Shown in pieces: positions 1 to 7,627 of a DNA stretch of 21,808 bases; the first letter of the stretch is position 1, and every line of letters begins with the position of its first letter. The stretch spans positions 1-21,808 of the forward strand of contig DASSHC010000245.1 of NCBI GenBank assembly GCA_035693105.1, given 5' to 3'. The position numbers and the translations under genes are program-made. The stretch comes from DASSHC01 sp035693105. Lineage in GTDB: Bacteria > Chloroflexota > Chloroflexia > Thermomicrobiales > Thermomicrobiaceae. The notes under the pieces were generated by a model that did no database searches, was not told where the DNA came from, and saw only the letters and a list, made by a program, of their open reading frames with translations.

Positions 1-406
1 CGACGACCTGCGCGATTGCCTCTCGCAGCTCCTGCGGCGGGATGATCGGCGAGTCAAGCGCGACCACGGCGGCCGGCAGATCAGGGTGACGCGCGGCCAA
101 CTCGAAGGCGATCACACCGCCCATGCTGTGTCCGATGACGACCGGCTTGACCACACTCAATTGCCCGCAGAGCCAGACGAGGTCGTCGGCGAACTGGGCC
201 ATCGTGTAGTCCTGCTCGGGCTTATCGCTCTCTCCATGGCCCCGCAGGTCGACCGCGACGACGCGGTGCGTGCGGCGGAAGTGCTCCGCCTGAGGCGCGA
301 CGTAGCTGTGGTCACAGGCCCAACCGTGCACAAGCACGATTGTGGGATCGCCCTGACCCCGGTCCTCGTAGGCGAGGGTAACGCCGTCCCGACGGAGCGT
401 CTCCAT
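1..406 (-). CDS. Alpha/beta hydrolase, 3' end outside the window
   Basis: The first 135 codons of an alpha/beta-hydrolase-fold enzyme are visible; the frame stays open to the window edge. The start is ATG at 406, preceded by an AGGAGGG ribosome site at 412-418. The protein shows the usual order of motifs: HGW oxyanion-hole loop at residues 27-29, DLRGHGESDKP at 53-63, and the nucleophile elbow GHSMGG at 92-97 with Ser94 as the expected catalytic nucleophile. The acid and histidine of the triad would lie beyond the window. The family includes haloperoxidase-like, esterase and lactonase-type enzymes, and the substrate cannot be told from this part. The gene is divergent from the MocR regulator at 675, with a 268-base shared upstream region. 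Fold assignment is firm; specific function is unknown. Confidence 0.9.
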   Translation of the reverse strand, partial: METLRRDGVTLAYEDRGQGDPTIVLVHGWACDHSYVAPQAEHFRRTHRVVAVDLRGHGESDKPEQDYTMAQFADDLVWLCGQLSVVKPVVIGHSMGGVIAFELAARHPDLPAAVVALDSPIIPPQELREAIAQVV

Positions 407-467
407 CACGTCCCTCCTGTTCTCGAGCGGGTAGTGCCGATGGCCATTAACTTGTTTGATTCGGACT

Positions 468-487
468 AACACCACTGTAACACCACA
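468..487. repeat. Tandem direct repeat, 11-bp period, in the divergent upstream region
   Basis: TAACACCAC occurs twice (468-476 and 479-487), separated by TG, giving an 11-base period, about one helical turn. It lies 62 bases upstream of the hydrolase start at 406 and 188 bases upstream of the MocR gene. Direct repeats with this phasing are typical regulator sites, and MocR-family proteins are known to bind direct repeats, but which protein binds here is inference. Confidence 0.5.
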
Positions 488-609
488 TAGATGACAATAC
501 AAGCGCTCGTTCCCTGTCAGAGTCGGAAAAGAAGGAAGGTTCCATCACTTCCTTCCACTGGCGGCCGCTGCGCCCCATCGCTAAATTGGATGGCCCCTGT
601 CATCACCCA

Positions 610-629
610 TTTGGCTGTTTTCGGCCAAA
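610..629. promoter_or_regulatory. Inverted repeat, candidate operator upstream of the MocR/pdx genes
   Basis: TTTGGC (610-615) and GCCAAA (624-629) form a perfect 6-base inverted repeat around an 8-base spacer. It lies 45 bases before the regulator start, next to a possible -10 (TATCCT, 641-646), so a bound protein would be well placed to control the downstream genes. No convincing -35 box with normal spacing was found, so the promoter itself is not called. Confidence 0.4.
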
Positions 630-674
630 ATCCATCGTGGTATCCTTATTGGAGGGATCCAAAGGGAGGATCGG

Positions 675-2210
675 ATGCTGGTCGAGCTGGACCGCGCGGA
701 CGAGACGCCACTCTACTTGCAGATCAGCCGTCAACTGCGCGCGCAGATTCGCGACGGGCAGCTCACGCCCGGCTACCGCCTGCCGCCGGAGCGGCGCCTG
801 GCGGCGATGCTCGGCGTCAATCGCACCACGGTCGTCAACGCCTACCGCGAGCTGGCCGGCGACGGGCTGATCACCAGCCGCGTCGGGCACGGCACGCGGG
901 TAGCGCAGCCGGGCGAGGCGGTCGAGATCCCCAACGAGTTGGCGCCGGCGCTGGGGCGGGTGAGCACGCGTCTCCCCTGGGAGCAGCTCTTCACCCCGGC
1001 GACCGAAGTGGCGCAGGATCCGCTGCTGGCCGACGTGCAGCTCATCGCGGCGCGGCCGGACGTGATCTCGCTCGCCTCGGGCGTCCCCTCGCCCGATCTC
1101 TACCCGATCGAGCAGATCCGCTCGCTGCTCGATGAGGCGCTGCACCAGGCGGGGCAGTCGCTCCTGCAGTATTGCCCGACCGAGGGCTACATGCCGCTGC
1201 GCGAGGTGCTGGCCGACTGGATGGCCCGCTTCGGCGACCCGGTCGATCCCGCCAGCGTGGTGGTGGTCTCCGGCTCGCAGCAGGGGCTCTATCTCCTGGC
1301 GCGCACCCTCCTGGAGCCCGGCGACGTGGTGGCGGTCGAGTCGCCCACCTACCTCGGCGCCATCCAGGTCTTCCGCTCGGTCGGGGCGCGGCTGTTGCCG
1401 ATCCCGGTCGACGACGAAGGGATGCGCGTCGAGCTGCTGGAGGAGTCGATCGGCCGGCGGCGGCCCAAGCTGATCTACACCCTGCCGACCTTCCAGAACC
1501 CGACCGGCGCGACGCTCAGCCTGGAGCGCCGGCGCCGGCTGCTGGCGCTGGCGGCGCGGCATCAGGTGCCGATCATCGAGGACGATCCCTACGGCGCGCT
1601 GCGCTACGAGGGGCGCTCGCTGCCGTCGCTGCACGCGCTGGACGAGGCCGGCACGGTGATCTACCTGAGCACCATCTCGAAGATGCTCTTTCCCGGCTTT
1701 CGCATCGGCTGGCTGGCCGCGCCCCGGCCGGTGATCGAGCGGCTCGGTCTGATGAAGCAGATCGTCGACCTGGACACCAACCCACTGGCGCAGTGGGCGG
1801 TCTGGGCGTTCCTGGAGCGCGGGCTGCTGGCGGAGCACGTCGAGCGCCTGCGCGCGATCTACCCCCAGCGGCGTGATCAGATGCTGGCGGCGCTGGCGCG
1901 TGCGTGCGGCGGGGCGCTGCAGCTGAGCCGTCCCGAGGGCGGCTTCTACCTCTGGGGCCATTTGTCCGGCGGCCTGCGCTCGCGCGACCTCCTGCCGGAG
2001 GCGGCGCGGCGCGGATTGGCCTTCGCGCCCGGCGCGCCGTTCCATCTGGACGGTGACGGCGAGGCGACCTTGCGCCTCAACTTCACGCTCCCAGACGAAG
2101 CCGCCATCGAGACGGGCGTGGCCCGGCTGGCCGCGGCCCTGGCGGCGCTCGGCGCCGGCCACGGCGACTTCGGGGAGCGGCGCGTCGCGGCGGCGACGCC
2201 GATTGTCTAG
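675..2210 (+). CDS. pdxR: MocR-type GntR regulator with aminotransferase domain, probable PdxR
   Basis: This 511-residue protein has the standard MocR build. Residues 1-78 are a GntR winged helix (ending in VGHGTRV), and about residues 125-500 are a fold-type I aminotransferase-like domain. Visible PLP-site signatures are QNPTG (Asn275), EDDPYG (Asp304, Tyr306) and SKMLFPGFRIGW with Lys336 as the expected Schiff-base lysine, so the cofactor site looks intact. The start at ATG 675 follows GGGAGGA. The gene runs into pdxS 67 bases downstream on the same strand. MocR regulators beside pdxST are known as PdxR, which bind PLP and control vitamin B6 synthesis; that identity rests on context. Other MocR roles, or a genuine aminotransferase such as 2-aminoadipate transaminase, are less likely because of the N-terminal DNA-binding domain and the neighbours. 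Confidence 0.85.
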   Translation: MLVELDRADETPLYLQISRQLRAQIRDGQLTPGYRLPPERRLAAMLGVNRTTVVNAYRELAGDGLITSRVGHGTRVAQPGEAVEIPNELAPALGRVSTRLPWEQLFTPATEVAQDPLLADVQLIAARPDVISLASGVPSPDLYPIEQIRSLLDEALHQAGQSLLQYCPTEGYMPLREVLADWMARFGDPVDPASVVVVSGSQQGLYLLARTLLEPGDVVAVESPTYLGAIQVFRSVGARLLPIPVDDEGMRVELLEESIGRRRPKLIYTLPTFQNPTGATLSLERRRRLLALAARHQVPIIEDDPYGALRYEGRSLPSLHALDEAGTVIYLSTISKMLFPGFRIGWLAAPRPVIERLGLMKQIVDLDTNPLAQWAVWAFLERGLLAEHVERLRAIYPQRRDQMLAALARACGGALQLSRPEGGFYLWGHLSGGLRSRDLLPEAARRGLAFAPGAPFHLDGDGEATLRLNFTLPDEAAIETGVARLAAALAALGAGHGDFGERRVAAATPIV

Positions 2211-2277
2211 CGAGTTGTGGTCGGAGTTCCGCCCGGCGACTGGTCCGGGTGGGTTGGAACGAATCGGAGGGTGTACG

Positions 2278-3159
2278 GTGGAGAAATCGACCTGGACGAC
2301 GAAGGCCGGCCTGGCGCAGATGCTCAAGGGCGGCGTGATCATGGACGTGGTGACGGCGGAGCAGGCGCGCATCGCCGAGGAGGCGGGGGCCTGCGCGGTG
2401 ATGGCGCTGGAGCGCGTGCCGGCCGACATCCGCGCGCAGGGTGGCGTGGCCCGCATGAGCGACCCCGAGTTGATCATCCAGATCAAGGAGGCGGTCACGA
2501 TCCCGGTGATGGCCAAGGCGCGCATCGGGCACTTCGCCGAGGCGCAGATCCTCCAGGAGATCGGCGTCGACTACATCGATGAGAGCGAAGTGCTGACTCC
2601 GGCGGACGAGCGCTTCCACATCAACAAGCACGAGTTCAAGGTGCCGTTCGTCTGCGGCGCCCGCGATCTGGGTGAGGCGCTGCGCCGCATCGGCGAGGGC
2701 GCGGCCATGATCCGCAGCAAGGGCGAGGCCGGCACCGGCAACATCGTCGAGGCCGTGCGCCACCTGCGCGAGATCACCGACGGCATCCGGCGCTTGCAGT
2801 CGCTGCCGAAGGAGGAGCTGATGTCGGCCGCCAAGGAACTGGGCGCGCCCTACGACCTGGTGGTCGAGGTGGCCGAGACCGGCAAGCTGCCGGTGGTGAT
2901 GTTCTGCGCCGGCGGCATCGCCACCCCGGCCGACGCCTCGCTGACGATGCAGCTCGGCGCCGAGGGGAACTTCGTCGGCTCCGGCATCTTCAAGTCGGAC
3001 AACCCCTACGAGCGCGGCAAGGCGATCGTCGAGGCGACGACCCACTTCCGCAACCCGAAGGTGCTGGCCGAGGTCAGCCGCGGCCTGGGTGAGGCGATGC
3101 GCGGCCTGGAGCTGGCATCGATCCCGGCCGACCAGCAGTTGGCCAAGCGCGGCTGGTAG
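2278..3159 (+). CDS. pdxS: Pyridoxal 5'-phosphate synthase, lyase/synthase subunit PdxS
   Basis: PdxS condenses ribose 5-phosphate, glyceraldehyde 3-phosphate and ammonia (from PdxT) into PLP in the cytoplasm, as a dodecamer. The 293-residue length matches the family (about 294). Key residues are in place: Asp23, Lys80 in MAKARIGH (first sugar Schiff base) and Lys148 in RSKGEAGTGN (second lysine), each one position below B. subtilis numbering. I chose GTG 2278 because it gives the normal N-terminus and has GGAGGG six bases upstream (2266-2271). The same frame is open further upstream, but that part overlaps pdxR and is out of family length. It probably forms an operon with the MocR gene before it and pdxT after it, although a 195-base repeat-bearing gap separates it from pdxT. 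Confidence 0.98.
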   Translation: MEKSTWTTKAGLAQMLKGGVIMDVVTAEQARIAEEAGACAVMALERVPADIRAQGGVARMSDPELIIQIKEAVTIPVMAKARIGHFAEAQILQEIGVDYIDESEVLTPADERFHINKHEFKVPFVCGARDLGEALRRIGEGAAMIRSKGEAGTGNIVEAVRHLREITDGIRRLQSLPKEELMSAAKELGAPYDLVVEVAETGKLPVVMFCAGGIATPADASLTMQLGAEGNFVGSGIFKSDNPYERGKAIVEATTHFRNPKVLAEVSRGLGEAMRGLELASIPADQQLAKRGW

Positions 3160-3166
3160 GCGGACG

Positions 3167-3329
3167 GGCCCTCACCCCCAACGGGGAGCCCTCACCCCAA
3201 CCCCTCTCCCAATGCGTTGGGAGAGGGGCTACGGAGGATCGTTCGTATCTGCTCCCCTCGCCCCCGCAGTGCTCCGTCCGGAGAGGGGCGGGGAGTGAGG
3301 GCAACCCCGTGGCGGGGGGGATGAGGGCC
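3167..3329. repeat. Palindrome-rich repeat element between pdxS and pdxT
   Basis: The pdxS-pdxT gap holds a hairpin with a perfect 12-base stem (3201-3212 pairing with 3217-3228, loop TGCG) made of CCCCTCTCCCAA and its complement. Its outer ends are imperfect inverted copies: GGCCCTCACCCCCAACGGGG at 3167-3186, and a segment at 3305-3329 whose reverse complement starts GGCCCTCATCCCCC. There is no coding potential. Motifs of the CCCTCACCCC...CCCCTCTCCC kind are common dispersed repeats in Chloroflexota and other high-GC genomes, so this looks like a REP/MITE-type element inserted within an operon. It could also act as an attenuating or mRNA-stabilising hairpin. There is no U-run after the stem, so it is not a classical terminator. 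Confidence 0.7.
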
Positions 3330-3354
3330 AGCCTCGCCCGAAAGGGATCACGTC

Positions 3355-3975
3355 ATGACTGTCATCGGAGTGCTCGCCCTGCAGGGGGCCTTTATCGAGC
3401 ACGTCAAGAAATTGCGGGAACTGGGCGTCGAGGCGCGCGAGGTGCGGCTGCCGTCCGACCTGGAGGGGATCGATGGCCTGATCATCCCCGGCGGCGAGAG
3501 CACCACCATCGGCAAGCTGATCGACCGCTTTGAGCTGCGCCAGCCGATCCTCGACCGCGCCCACGCTGGCATGCCGATCTGGGGCACCTGCGCCGGTATG
3601 ATCCTACTGGGCAAGGAGGTCGACGCCGACACTCAGGCACGTTCGCAGCCGCTGTTGCGATTGATGGACATCGGCGTGCGGCGCAATGCCTTCGGCTCGC
3701 AGCTCGACAGCTTTGAGACCGAGTTGGACTTCCCGGTGCTCGGGCCGGAGCCGCTGCCGGCGGTCTTCATCCGCGCCCCGATCATCTCCTGGATCGGGCC
3801 GGAGGTCGAGGTGCTGGCGAAGCTGGCGGACGGCCGCGTCGTCGCCGCGCGCCAGGATCACTGCCTGGCGACCTCGTTTCACCCCGAGCTGACCGCCGAC
3901 AACCGCCTGCACGCCTGGTTCTGCCAGTTGGCGGCCCAGGCCAGCCGGCAGCCCGCGGAGCAGGCCGCGTCGTAG
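3355..3975 (+). CDS. pdxT: Pyridoxal 5'-phosphate synthase, glutaminase subunit PdxT
   Basis: PdxT hydrolyses glutamine and channels the ammonia to PdxS. The 206-residue protein is a class I glutamine amidotransferase with LALQGAF near the N-terminus, PGGESTT at 45-51, the nucleophile Cys79 in GTCAGM, and the His176/Glu178 pair in SFHPEL, so the catalytic triad is complete. Family length is about 190-200; the extra residues are an Ala/Gln-rich tail after about 195. The ATG at 3355 has AAAGGGA at 3341-3347. It follows pdxS on the same strand, as in most bacteria that use the deoxyxylulose-5-phosphate-independent route. Confidence 0.98.
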   Translation: MTVIGVLALQGAFIEHVKKLRELGVEAREVRLPSDLEGIDGLIIPGGESTTIGKLIDRFELRQPILDRAHAGMPIWGTCAGMILLGKEVDADTQARSQPLLRLMDIGVRRNAFGSQLDSFETELDFPVLGPEPLPAVFIRAPIISWIGPEVEVLAKLADGRVVAARQDHCLATSFHPELTADNRLHAWFCQLAAQASRQPAEQAAS

Positions 3976-4231
3976 TCCGCCCGCGAGCCGGCCTATCGAA
4001 GCGCGGTGTTCGGTGCGAGACGGTGGGTCACGTGGGCGACCGTGGGCGAGAGCCAGGTGGACTCTTCGACGTGGCGTAGGATGGCGGCAGTTGGAAGTGG
4101 CGAAGGACGGTATTCGGCCGTACATCTCCGCCACCTCCTGACCCAGACGCTCCTCGGTCATCCCGCGCGGTCGGGGGAGCCACGCTCACGCGGCACCCGA
4201 TCGTGTCGATGGGCAGCGCTCCTCGCGCGCC

Positions 4232-4456
4232 CTATTTCACCTGCGCTACGGCCGCGACCGGGTAGTCCTCCTCGGCCAGAACCGTACGCAGGCGGTCGAT
4301 GCCGACCTGCTGGTCGTCGTAGTCGACCGTGACTTCCTTGTCCGGGATGTCGACGCTCACCTGCGTGACGCCAGCCACCTGGCCGAGCGCCTGCTTGACC
4401 GTGCGCTCGCAGTGCTCGCAGGAGATGTCGGGGACCTTGAGAACCGCCGTTGCCAT
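4232..4456 (-). CDS. copZ: Copper chaperone CopZ (heavy-metal-associated domain)
   Basis: This 74-residue protein is a single ferredoxin-like HMA domain. The metal site is ISCEHC with Cys13 and Cys16; the usual Met before the first Cys-containing pair is replaced by Ile11, a frequent variant. Family members bind one Cu(I) in the cytoplasm and hand it to the N-terminal HMA domains of CopA or to CopY/CsoR-type sensors. It starts at ATG 4456 with AGGAAGGA shortly upstream, 44 bases after the copA stop on the same strand, so it is the last gene of a csoR-copA-copZ operon. A mercury- or zinc-type HMA protein is possible in principle, but the operon makes copper by far the best call. Confidence 0.95.
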   Translation of the reverse strand: MATAVLKVPDISCEHCERTVKQALGQVAGVTQVSVDIPDKEVTVDYDDQQVGIDRLRTVLAEEDYPVAAVAQVK

Positions 4457-4500
4457 ATTCGTGTCCTTCCTACTCAGCTATACAATGCTCGTGCGTGGGC

Positions 4501-7500
4501 CTACGACTGTGTCACCGTAATGAACCCTCTCATCCCCGCCGTGTAGTGGCCGGGCGTATGGCAACCGTACTCGATCGTGCCGGGCTGCTCGAAGCGCACC
4601 GCTAACGTGCGCGTCGCCCGCGGCGGCAGGTCGAGCGTGTAGGCCGCCTCGTCGCCGCTCATCGCCTCCATGCCGCCGTCGCGCGCCATCTCGTCCTCGT
4701 GCTCGGCCTGGAATGCGGCATTGCCGACCACGAACTCGTGCTCGATGTTGCCGTCGTTGGTCACCTGGAAGGCGACTGTCTCGCCGGCCCGCGCGGTCAG
4801 CGCGGCCGGGCTGAAGACGAGGTCGTCGCCCGCCTGGAGCGTCACCGTGCGGTCCGCCTGGGCCATGGCCGCCGCGCGCACGCCGGGGTCGCTGTCGCCC
4901 GCGGCGCCGAGCGCTGGCTCGCCGGGCGCGAAGGCGATGGCCAGCGCGCCGATCGCCAGCGCCAGGATGGCGATCACGGCCAGGTAGGCGTACTCGCCCA
5001 CCCGCCGCGCCAGGGTCGGGTGCAGGATCTCGGCGGCGTCCTTCGGCGGGCGGAAGCGGCGCAGGCGCAGCGCGTTGCTGACCACGCTGACGCTGCTCAT
5101 CGCCATGGCCGCCGCCGCCAGGATCGGGCTGAGCAGCACCCCGAAGAAGGGGTAGAGCGCGCCCATCGCCACCGGCACCAGGATCACGTTGTAGCCGAAG
5201 GCCCAGAAGAGCCCCTGCTTGATCGTGCTGACCGTGCGGCGCGAGAGCGCGATCGCGCTGACGATGGTGCGCAGGTCGCCGCCGATCAGGGTGATGTCGG
5301 AGGCGGCCATGGCCACGTCGGTGCCGGTGCCGATCGCGATGCCGAGGTCGGCCTGAGCCAGCGCCGGCGCGTCGTTGATGCCGTCGCCGACCATCGCCAC
5401 CGTCTTGCCGCGCGCTTGCAGGTCGCGCACCTGCGCCGCCTTCTCGCCCGGCAGTACCTCGGCCATGACGCGCGCGATGCCGACCTGCGCGGCGATCGCC
5501 TCGGCGGTCGCGGCGTTGTCGCCGGTCAGCATCCAGACCTCGAAGCCGAGCGCCTTCAGCTCGGCCACCGCCTCGCGCGCCTCCGGCTTGAGCGTGTCGG
5601 CCACCGCGATCACCGCGGACAGGGCGCCGTCGAGCGCCAGGTAGATCGTCGTCGCGCCGCCGCGCGCCAGTTCAGCCGTCGTCGCCGGAAGCTCCCCCAG
5701 CCCCACGCCGTGCTCGGCCAGCAGCGACTGATTGCCGATCAGAAGCTGATGCCCCTCGACCTCGGCTGCCACGCCGCGTCCGGCGATGGCCTCGAACGCT
5801 CCGGCCGGCGGTAGGGCCAGCCCCAGCTCGCGGGCGTGGGCCACGATCGCCTCGCCGAGCGGATGCTCGGAGCCGACCTCGGCGGCGGCTGCCAGCCGCA
5901 GCACCTCGGTCTCGTCGTGGCCATTGAGCATCACGATGCGCGTCACCGCCGGCTTGCCGCGCGTCAGCGTGCCGGTCTTGTCGAGCACGATGGTGTCGAC
6001 CCGGCGCGTCATCTCCAGCGCCTCGCCGCCGCGCACGAGAATGCCGTACTCGGCCGCCTTGCCGGTGCCGACCATGATCGCGGTCGGCGTGGCCAGACCG
6101 AGCGCGCAGGGGCAGGCGATGATCAGTACCGCGATGGCGGCGGTCAGCGCGGCGGTCAGGCCGGGCCCGAAGAGGAGCCAGCCGGCGAAGGTCAGCGCCG
6201 CCAGCGCCAGGATCACCGGCACGAAGTAGCTGGAGATGGTGTCGGCCAGCCGCTGCGCCGGCGCCTTGGAGCCCTGTGCCTCCTCGACCAGCCGCACGAT
6301 CTGGGCGAGCGTGGTATCGCGCCCGACTCGCGTGGCGCGCAGCACGAAGCTGCCGCTGCGGTTGATGGTGGCGCCGATGACCGTGTCGCCGGGCGCCTTC
6401 TCGACCGGCAGGCTCTCGCCGGTCAGCATGCTCTCGTCGAGCGTCGAGCGGCCCTCGACCACCTCGCCGTCGACCGGCACCTTCTCGCCGGGGCGCACGC
6501 GCACCAGATCGCCGGCCTGGACGCGCTCGACCTGGATGTCCTGCTCGACGCCGTCGCGGATGACCCGCGCGGTACGGGCTTGCAGGCCCATCAGCGCCTT
6601 GATCGCGGCGCCGGTCTGGCGCTTGGCGCGGGCCTCCAGCCAGCGGCCAAGGAGGATCAGCGCGACGATGATGACCGCCGTCTCGTAGTAGAGGTGGTCG
6701 GGGAAGCCCCAGCGCGCGGCTAGATTCGGCCAGAGCGTGACGAAGGCGCTGTAGCCGTAGGCGACGCTGGTGCCGACCGCGACCAGCGTGTTCATGTTGG
6801 TGCTGCCGTGGCGGGCGGCGGCCCAGGCGGCGCGGTAGAAGCCGGCGCCGGCCCAGACCTGCACGACGGTCGCGGCGATCAAGAGGAGCGGCGCCAGCGT
6901 CATCATCGAGATGCCGAGCGGCAGGTACATCAGCGCCATCATGGCGATGCCGGCGCCGAGGCTGAACTGCCACTTGCGCTTCAGGTCTTCCAGCTCGCGC
7001 AGCCGCTGCCGCTCGTGCTGGCTGAGCGTCTCTTCACCCTCAGCGGCCAGCGGCGGCTCGGGGGCGCTCAGCGCCTGCGCTGGCGTCTCGACCGCCTCGA
7101 TCTTGCCGACCTGATAGCCCGCCTTGGCTACGGCCGCTTCGAGCTGCGGCAGCCGCACGCGCACCGGGTCGAAGACCACGCGCGCCTGCTCGGTTGCCAG
7201 GTTGACGCTGGCCTGCTCGACGCCCGCCACGCGGGAGAGCGCCTTCTCCACCCGGCGCACGCACGAGGCGCAGGTCATGCCCTCGATCGGCAGCGTCAGC
7301 TCGGCGGCGATCTCCTGCACCGGGGCAGGGGTGAGCGTGGCTGGCTCGGCGGGGAAGGGCCCGGCGCCGTAGCCGGCCTTCTCGACCGCCTGCTTGAGCT
7401 GGTCGAGGTTGACGGTCAGCGGGTCGTAGTCGACCGTGGCCTTCTCGGTGGCGAGGTTGACGCCGGCGCGCGCCACGCCGGGAACGCGGCTCAGCGCCTT

Positions 7501-7596
7501 CTCGACGCGGCGCACGCAACTGGCGCAGGTCATGCCGCTGACCGGGAAGCTGATCTCCCGCGTCACGCCGCCGGTCTCTGTGGTCTCCGTTACCAT
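4501..7596 (-). CDS. copA: Cu(I)-exporting P1B-type ATPase CopA with C-terminal cupredoxin domain
   Basis: This 1031-residue protein is a full CopA followed by an extra module. Order: two HMA domains with MTCASC at 22-27 and 107-112; eight-helix ATPase core starting near residue 209; TGES actuator motif 392-395; CPC ion-path motif 495-497; phosphorylation loop DKTGT with Asp539; HP (His578-Pro579) of the ATP-binding domain; GDGINDAP hinge from 737; and the last core helices with YN and MSS residues typical of Cu(I) pumps. CopA proteins normally end there. Here a further hydrophobic helix (about 866-888) is followed by a cupredoxin domain (about 910-1031) with the four type-1 ligands His953, Cys1012, His1017 and Met1022. 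One added helix would place that domain outside the membrane, where exported copper emerges. ATG 7596 follows AGGAG; the csoR stop is 31 bases upstream. Confidence 0.97.
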   Translation of the reverse strand: MVTETTETGGVTREISFPVSGMTCASCVRRVEKALSRVPGVARAGVNLATEKATVDYDPLTVNLDQLKQAVEKAGYGAGPFPAEPATLTPAPVQEIAAELTLPIEGMTCASCVRRVEKALSRVAGVEQASVNLATEQARVVFDPVRVRLPQLEAAVAKAGYQVGKIEAVETPAQALSAPEPPLAAEGEETLSQHERQRLRELEDLKRKWQFSLGAGIAMMALMYLPLGISMMTLAPLLLIAATVVQVWAGAGFYRAAWAAARHGSTNMNTLVAVGTSVAYGYSAFVTLWPNLAARWGFPDHLYYETAVIIVALILLGRWLEARAKRQTGAAIKALMGLQARTARVIRDGVEQDIQVERVQAGDLVRVRPGEKVPVDGEVVEGRSTLDESMLTGESLPVEKAPGDTVIGATINRSGSFVLRATRVGRDTTLAQIVRLVEEAQGSKAPAQRLADTISSYFVPVILALAALTFAGWLLFGPGLTAALTAAIAVLIIACPCALGLATPTAIMVGTGKAAEYGILVRGGEALEMTRRVDTIVLDKTGTLTRGKPAVTRIVMLNGHDETEVLRLAAAAEVGSEHPLGEAIVAHARELGLALPPAGAFEAIAGRGVAAEVEGHQLLIGNQSLLAEHGVGLGELPATTAELARGGATTIYLALDGALSAVIAVADTLKPEAREAVAELKALGFEVWMLTGDNAATAEAIAAQVGIARVMAEVLPGEKAAQVRDLQARGKTVAMVGDGINDAPALAQADLGIAIGTGTDVAMAASDITLIGGDLRTIVSAIALSRRTVSTIKQGLFWAFGYNVILVPVAMGALYPFFGVLLSPILAAAAMAMSSVSVVSNALRLRRFRPPKDAAEILHPTLARRVGEYAYLAVIAILALAIGALAIAFAPGEPALGAAGDSDPGVRAAAMAQADRTVTLQAGDDLVFSPAALTARAGETVAFQVTNDGNIEHEFVVGNAAFQAEHEDEMARDGGMEAMSGDEAAYTLDLPPRATRTLAVRFEQPGTIEYGCHTPGHYTAGMRGFITVTQS

Positions 7597-7627
7597 GAGG
7601 TCTCCTGTGATGAGCGCAATGGTTCGC

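Noticed and set aside
603..2525. Long open frame on the minus strand opposite the MocR gene and pdxS
   Set aside because: Arg/Gln/Asp-rich translation without any family motif, fully antisense to two well-identified genes; typical of open antisense frames in high-GC DNA.
3201..3228. Hairpin as a Rho-independent terminator after pdxS
   Set aside because: Stem is strong but no T-run follows on either strand, and the sequence fits a dispersed repeat better.
3604..4161. Minus-strand frame beginning MTEERLGQEVAEMYGRIPS in the pdxT-copZ gap
   Set aside because: The first residues look protein-like, but the frame then continues antisense through pdxT with no motif. I found no homology by eye, so 3976-4231 is left as non-coding; a degenerate gene fragment is possible but unsupported.
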